From Bacillota bacterium (lineage in GTDB: Bacteria > Bacillota_I > Bacilli_A > RFN20 > CAG-288), in contig JAEWSJ010000009.1 in NCBI GenBank assembly GCA_023398335.1, positions 62,001 through 126,000 on the forward strand: DNA of 64,000 nucleotides. The letters run 5' to 3'. Under the pieces are notes generated by a model. The model searched no databases, was not told where the DNA came from, and worked only from the letters and a program-made list of their open reading frames with translations. Shown here piece by piece: positions 61,501-64,000 of the stretch. Each line of letters begins with the position of its first letter. Position 1 is the first letter of the stretch. The position numbers and the translations under genes were made by a program.

Positions 61501-63089
61501 TATGCAAAATCCTCCTCATTTTTCATTGAACTAGAATTCTTATATGCAATAAGTGAGAATAAAGAACAAATTATGAATACCATAATTCCAATAACTGAAC
61601 CTAAATTATATTGTTGCTCATTAACAGTTAATTTATATAACCAAGTAACAAGTAAATCGGTTTCACCAGCATTTAAGTAATCTTGAGTTAATGGAGCACC
61701 ACCTGTTAAGAAGAAAATTACATTAAAGTTATTTATATTTGAAACAAATTGTTGAATCAAATATGGTCCAGTAACAAACAAAATGTATGGCAAAGTAATT
61801 TTAAAGTACATTTTTCTTGGACTTGCACCATCGATTTGTGCTGACTCATACAAGTCAGCAGGAATATTCATAAGAATACCTGTTGTAGTTAAGATGGTAT
61901 ATGGAACACCAACCCATAAGTTAACAAGAATAATAGTAATTCTTGCACTAGTGGCATATTCTAAAACGGTAATTTTATCACCTTGTGCCATTAAGCCAAG
62001 AGCTTTTAATATACCTTCAACCATACCACCAGTTGATAAGAACTTATTCCAAGTTAATAATGAAATAAACTGTGGCATTGCTATTGAAAGAACAAAGAAT
62101 GTTCTCCATAACTTCTTAAACTTAATGCCCTTCTTATTAATAATCATTGCAACGATCATTCCTATGAAGTAGTTTAAGAATGTAGCAAAAAACGCCCACA
62201 CTAACGTCCAAAGAAGAACTCCAACAAACGTGTATCCAAACTTAGCGTTTTGACCAGTTCCAATAAATAGTTGAGCAAAATTGGATAACCCAGTCCATGA
62301 GAACAAAGAGGCAGGATACTGATGGTTAGTATCATAATTTGTAAATGCCATCAAAATCATATCAATAAGTGGTAAGAGAGTAAAAATACAGATACCAATT
62401 ATAGGTAAAAATAGCAATACTTTATAAAATTTACCATCAAGTAATTCTTTCAAATCATCGAGGCAGGTACTTATATATTGATGAGATTCTTTCTTCTCTT
62501 GTACAGTAATAGAGGATTTAATACAACTTGAATAATAGAAAATAAAACCAAACAATATAACAAAAGCAAAAACACCAAATAATAATAATATAGATGAATT
62601 ATCACCGCGAATTTGAACGTTTTCTAGTCCATTTATCGTATTACAATAAATGGAAGCGGTACCACTATCGAAGAATTTTATGTTTTCAAATCCTTCGGCA
62701 ACAATTGTTCCATCGACACTACATTGATAATAAGTCTGATGAGTGCCTAAATTTGCCATTCCTTGTATAGAAGCAATTCCAAACATACACAAGTATGTAA
62801 TAAAAGCGGCCTCAAATATCAAATATATGACGCCTTTTACAATCTGACCTCTAGCAATATGAGAAGTTCCCAAAAAAACGAATGATAATTTAGTCCAAAT
62901 ATCTCCTTTTACAAATGCATATTTAATCTCTTTAAAAGATCGACATAATTTTTTATAAAGATTAACAAAAAACATTCCTATAGAGACAAAAAAACCGACA
63001 AACCCATTCCCTAATCCTTTTAAGAATGAAATTGCCTTATATCTAAATTGATCTTTTGATGAAAGAGCTATATATTCTACATACGTCAT
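61500..63089 (-). CDS. malF: Maltodextrin ABC transporter permease MalF
   Basis: First permease of the importer, 529 residues, longer than minimal CUT1 permeases. The N-terminal 70 residues are cytosolic and basic. A membrane segment (GVIYLIFEAAFITYLC) follows, then an extracellular loop, a TM, and the core permease with the coupling loop LYESAQIDGASPRKMYFKITLPYI. This extended N-terminus is common in Firmicute maltodextrin permeases. malE lies upstream, separated by a hairpin. Confidence 0.92.
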   Translation of the reverse strand: MTYVEYIALSSKDQFRYKAISFLKGLGNGFVGFFVSIGMFFVNLYKKLCRSFKEIKYAFVKGDIWTKLSFVFLGTSHIARGQIVKGVIYLIFEAAFITYLCMFGIASIQGMANLGTHQTYYQCSVDGTIVAEGFENIKFFDSGTASIYCNTINGLENVQIRGDNSSILLLFGVFAFVILFGFIFYYSSCIKSSITVQEKKESHQYISTCLDDLKELLDGKFYKVLLFLPIIGICIFTLLPLIDMILMAFTNYDTNHQYPASLFSWTGLSNFAQLFIGTGQNAKFGYTFVGVLLWTLVWAFFATFLNYFIGMIVAMIINKKGIKFKKLWRTFFVLSIAMPQFISLLTWNKFLSTGGMVEGILKALGLMAQGDKITVLEYATSARITIILVNLWVGVPYTILTTTGILMNIPADLYESAQIDGASPRKMYFKITLPYILFVTGPYLIQQFVSNINNFNVIFFLTGGAPLTQDYLNAGETDLLVTWLYKLTVNEQQYNLGSVIGIMVFIICSLFSLIAYKNSSSMKNEEDFA

Positions 63090-63113
63090 TTTTTAACTCC
63101 TTTTCAATAAAAT

Positions 63114-63144
63114 ATTGATAGCGAGATATTTTCTCGCTATCAAT
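63114..63144 (-). terminator. Strong hairpin between malE and malF
   Basis: ATTGATAGCGAGA and TCTCGCTATCAAT form a perfect 13-bp stem with a 5-nt loop in the 79-bp gap. On the minus strand it is followed by only an interrupted T tract (ATATTTTATT), so it may act as a leaky terminator or an RNA stabiliser that keeps malE expression above that of malF. Confidence 0.65.
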
Positions 63145-63168
63145 AAACTTAATACTATTATAAACGAA

Positions 63169-64000
63169 TTAAGCAAGAAGAGCTGTATTTAAGGCTACTA
63201 ATCTAGTATCTAAATCTGAATCTGCTGTTCTTCCAGCTGCAACATCTTCTTTGATACCATTACAATAAGCAGTAGCAGCATCCCACCACTTGCTCATCTT
63301 TGTTGAAGTATCTTGGACATAAGCGTTACTTGCAGTAACTTTGCTTACAACGTCAGCAAATAAATTCATTTTTTGGAACTTTTCATCAGCGTTTAAAGAT
63401 TTACTTGTTGGAAGAGTTGTTCCCTCGTTTTCTTCGAAACGAATTTTTTGACCTTCTGGTGAAGCCATATAAGCAGCAAATTTCTTTGCTAAAGCTTTAT
63501 TTGTGCTGTTTGCAGAAACAATAATGGACTTATAGTCACCAATTGTTCTCCAATCAGTTTCAGCTGTACCATACTTAAGTTTTGGTAATAAAGCCATACC
63601 AACATTATCTTTACCGAAGTTATATTGTGCATTGATAATATTCCATGATCCAGAGATAAATGAAGCACATCCATTTTGTAAAGCAGCTTTAATAGCATCA
63701 TCATTACCTAATTCATATTTGTCTTGGTTAAGATAGAAATTTTGAACTACTTTTGATGTTTTAGCACCAGAACCATTGAGTAAGTATGTTTCAGTTGCGG
63801 ATGTACCATTTTTGAAGATACCACCTTCTGGAGCGGACATAAATAATGATTGTGAATACCAACCATTTGATAAATCAAAGGCGATAGACTTTGTAGAAGT
63901 ATTTTTTGCAGCGTTTTCTTCGTCATATTTTTTACAAGCCGCATCAATTTTTTCTAATGAAACAACATCAGTATCTTTAAGGATACTCTTATTGTAATAT
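63169..64000 (-). CDS. malE: Maltodextrin-binding protein MalE (partial, 5' end outside window)
   Basis: The frame runs uninterrupted to the window edge, so this is the C-terminal 277 residues or so of a CUT1 substrate-binding protein. Recognisable segments are SNGWYSQSLFMSAPEGGIF, FISGSWNIINAQ, GDYKSIIVSANS and AAYMASPEGQKIRFEENEGTTLPTS, shown in part. An internal ATG at 63840 is not the start. It heads the visible maltodextrin operon and delivers sugars to MalFG. Confidence 0.9.
   Translation of the reverse strand, partial: YYNKSILKDTDVVSLEKIDAACKKYDEENAAKNTSTKSIAFDLSNGWYSQSLFMSAPEGGIFKNGTSATETYLLNGSGAKTSKVVQNFYLNQDKYELGNDDAIKAALQNGCASFISGSWNIINAQYNFGKDNVGMALLPKLKYGTAETDWRTIGDYKSIIVSANSTNKALAKKFAAYMASPEGQKIRFEENEGTTLPTSKSLNADEKFQKMNLFADVVSKVTASNAYVQDTSTKMSKWWDAATAYCNGIKEDVAAGRTADSDLDTRLVALNTALLA

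Noticed and set aside
61783..62172. 129-codon plus-strand frame inside malF
   Set aside because: Antisense shadow of a strongly conserved permease coding region; no independent support.
1..64000. Mycoplasma-type code (TGA as tryptophan)
   Set aside because: Several intact genes end in TGA with the next gene overlapping as ATGA, and tryptophans are encoded by TGG.

Overview
This window is AT-rich chromosomal DNA from a low-GC Firmicute (class Bacilli, on the Mollicutes-related side). It uses the standard bacterial code: nusB, parC and the C39-like gene end in TGA, and tryptophans are TGG, so a Mycoplasma-type code is excluded. Gene order is recognisably Bacillus-like but condensed: dnaB-dnaI; ybeY-cdd-era-recO; glyS-dnaG-rpoD-sigma-trmK; apt-rel-hisS-aspS; plsY/parE-parC; yqeG-yqeH-nadD/yqeK-rsfS-mtnN; nusB-xseA-xseB-dxs-recN; xerD-deoB. 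A MEP isoprenoid pathway (dxs, ispG, ispH), a maltodextrin uptake operon and a BspA-type leucine-rich-repeat lipoprotein fit an uncultivated gut-type Bacilli lineage (RF39/RFN20-like). That placement is inference. No phage, transposon, CRISPR, tRNA or rRNA was found.

Layout. 1-1.9 kb: pfkA, with a probable CcpA (cre) site, and a CmpB-like membrane protein. 2-5.4 kb: helicase-loading genes dnaB and dnaI, then a C39-peptidase-like membrane protein lacking an ATPase domain. 5.4-14.4 kb: ribosome maturation, repair, glycyl-tRNA synthetase, primase, the housekeeping sigma factor and a second tandem sigma-70 paralogue. 14.3-25.6 kb: ispH, apt-rel, hisS-aspS, a DEAD-box-like helicase, ispG, rpmG, an EF-P with an altered loop, yneF and plsY. 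25.7-34.1 kb: topoisomerase IV and the yqe ribosome-assembly/NAD operon. 34.1-34.6 kb: a non-coding gap with a 28-bp dif site. 34.6-49 kb, minus strand: an ABC importer without a local ATPase, deoB, xerD, dinB, recN, dxs, xseBA, nusB, an Asp23 protein and tex. 49-55.4 kb: leuS, rpsD (plus strand, structured leader), a SHOCT-like membrane protein and the LRR lipoprotein. 55.5-64 kb: malE-malF-malG, two GH13 enzymes and an extended MsmK-type ATPase.

The main large-scale structure is a replication terminus. A dif site differing at only four positions from my recollection of the B. subtilis dif sits at 34343-34370. Gene orientation flips exactly there: 27 plus and 5 minus genes to the left, 1 plus and 22 minus to the right. 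XerD, the expected recombinase, is encoded about 4.5 kb away.

Several core proteins carry unusual active sites: DnaI without Walker A/B residues, EF-P without the PGKG loop, a DEAD-box-like helicase with DEGD and TAS motifs, and a second sigma factor with one melting tryptophan replaced by cysteine. Together with the orphan C39-membrane protein, these are the least conventional parts of an otherwise housekeeping region. All calls come from reading the sequence; no searches were run.
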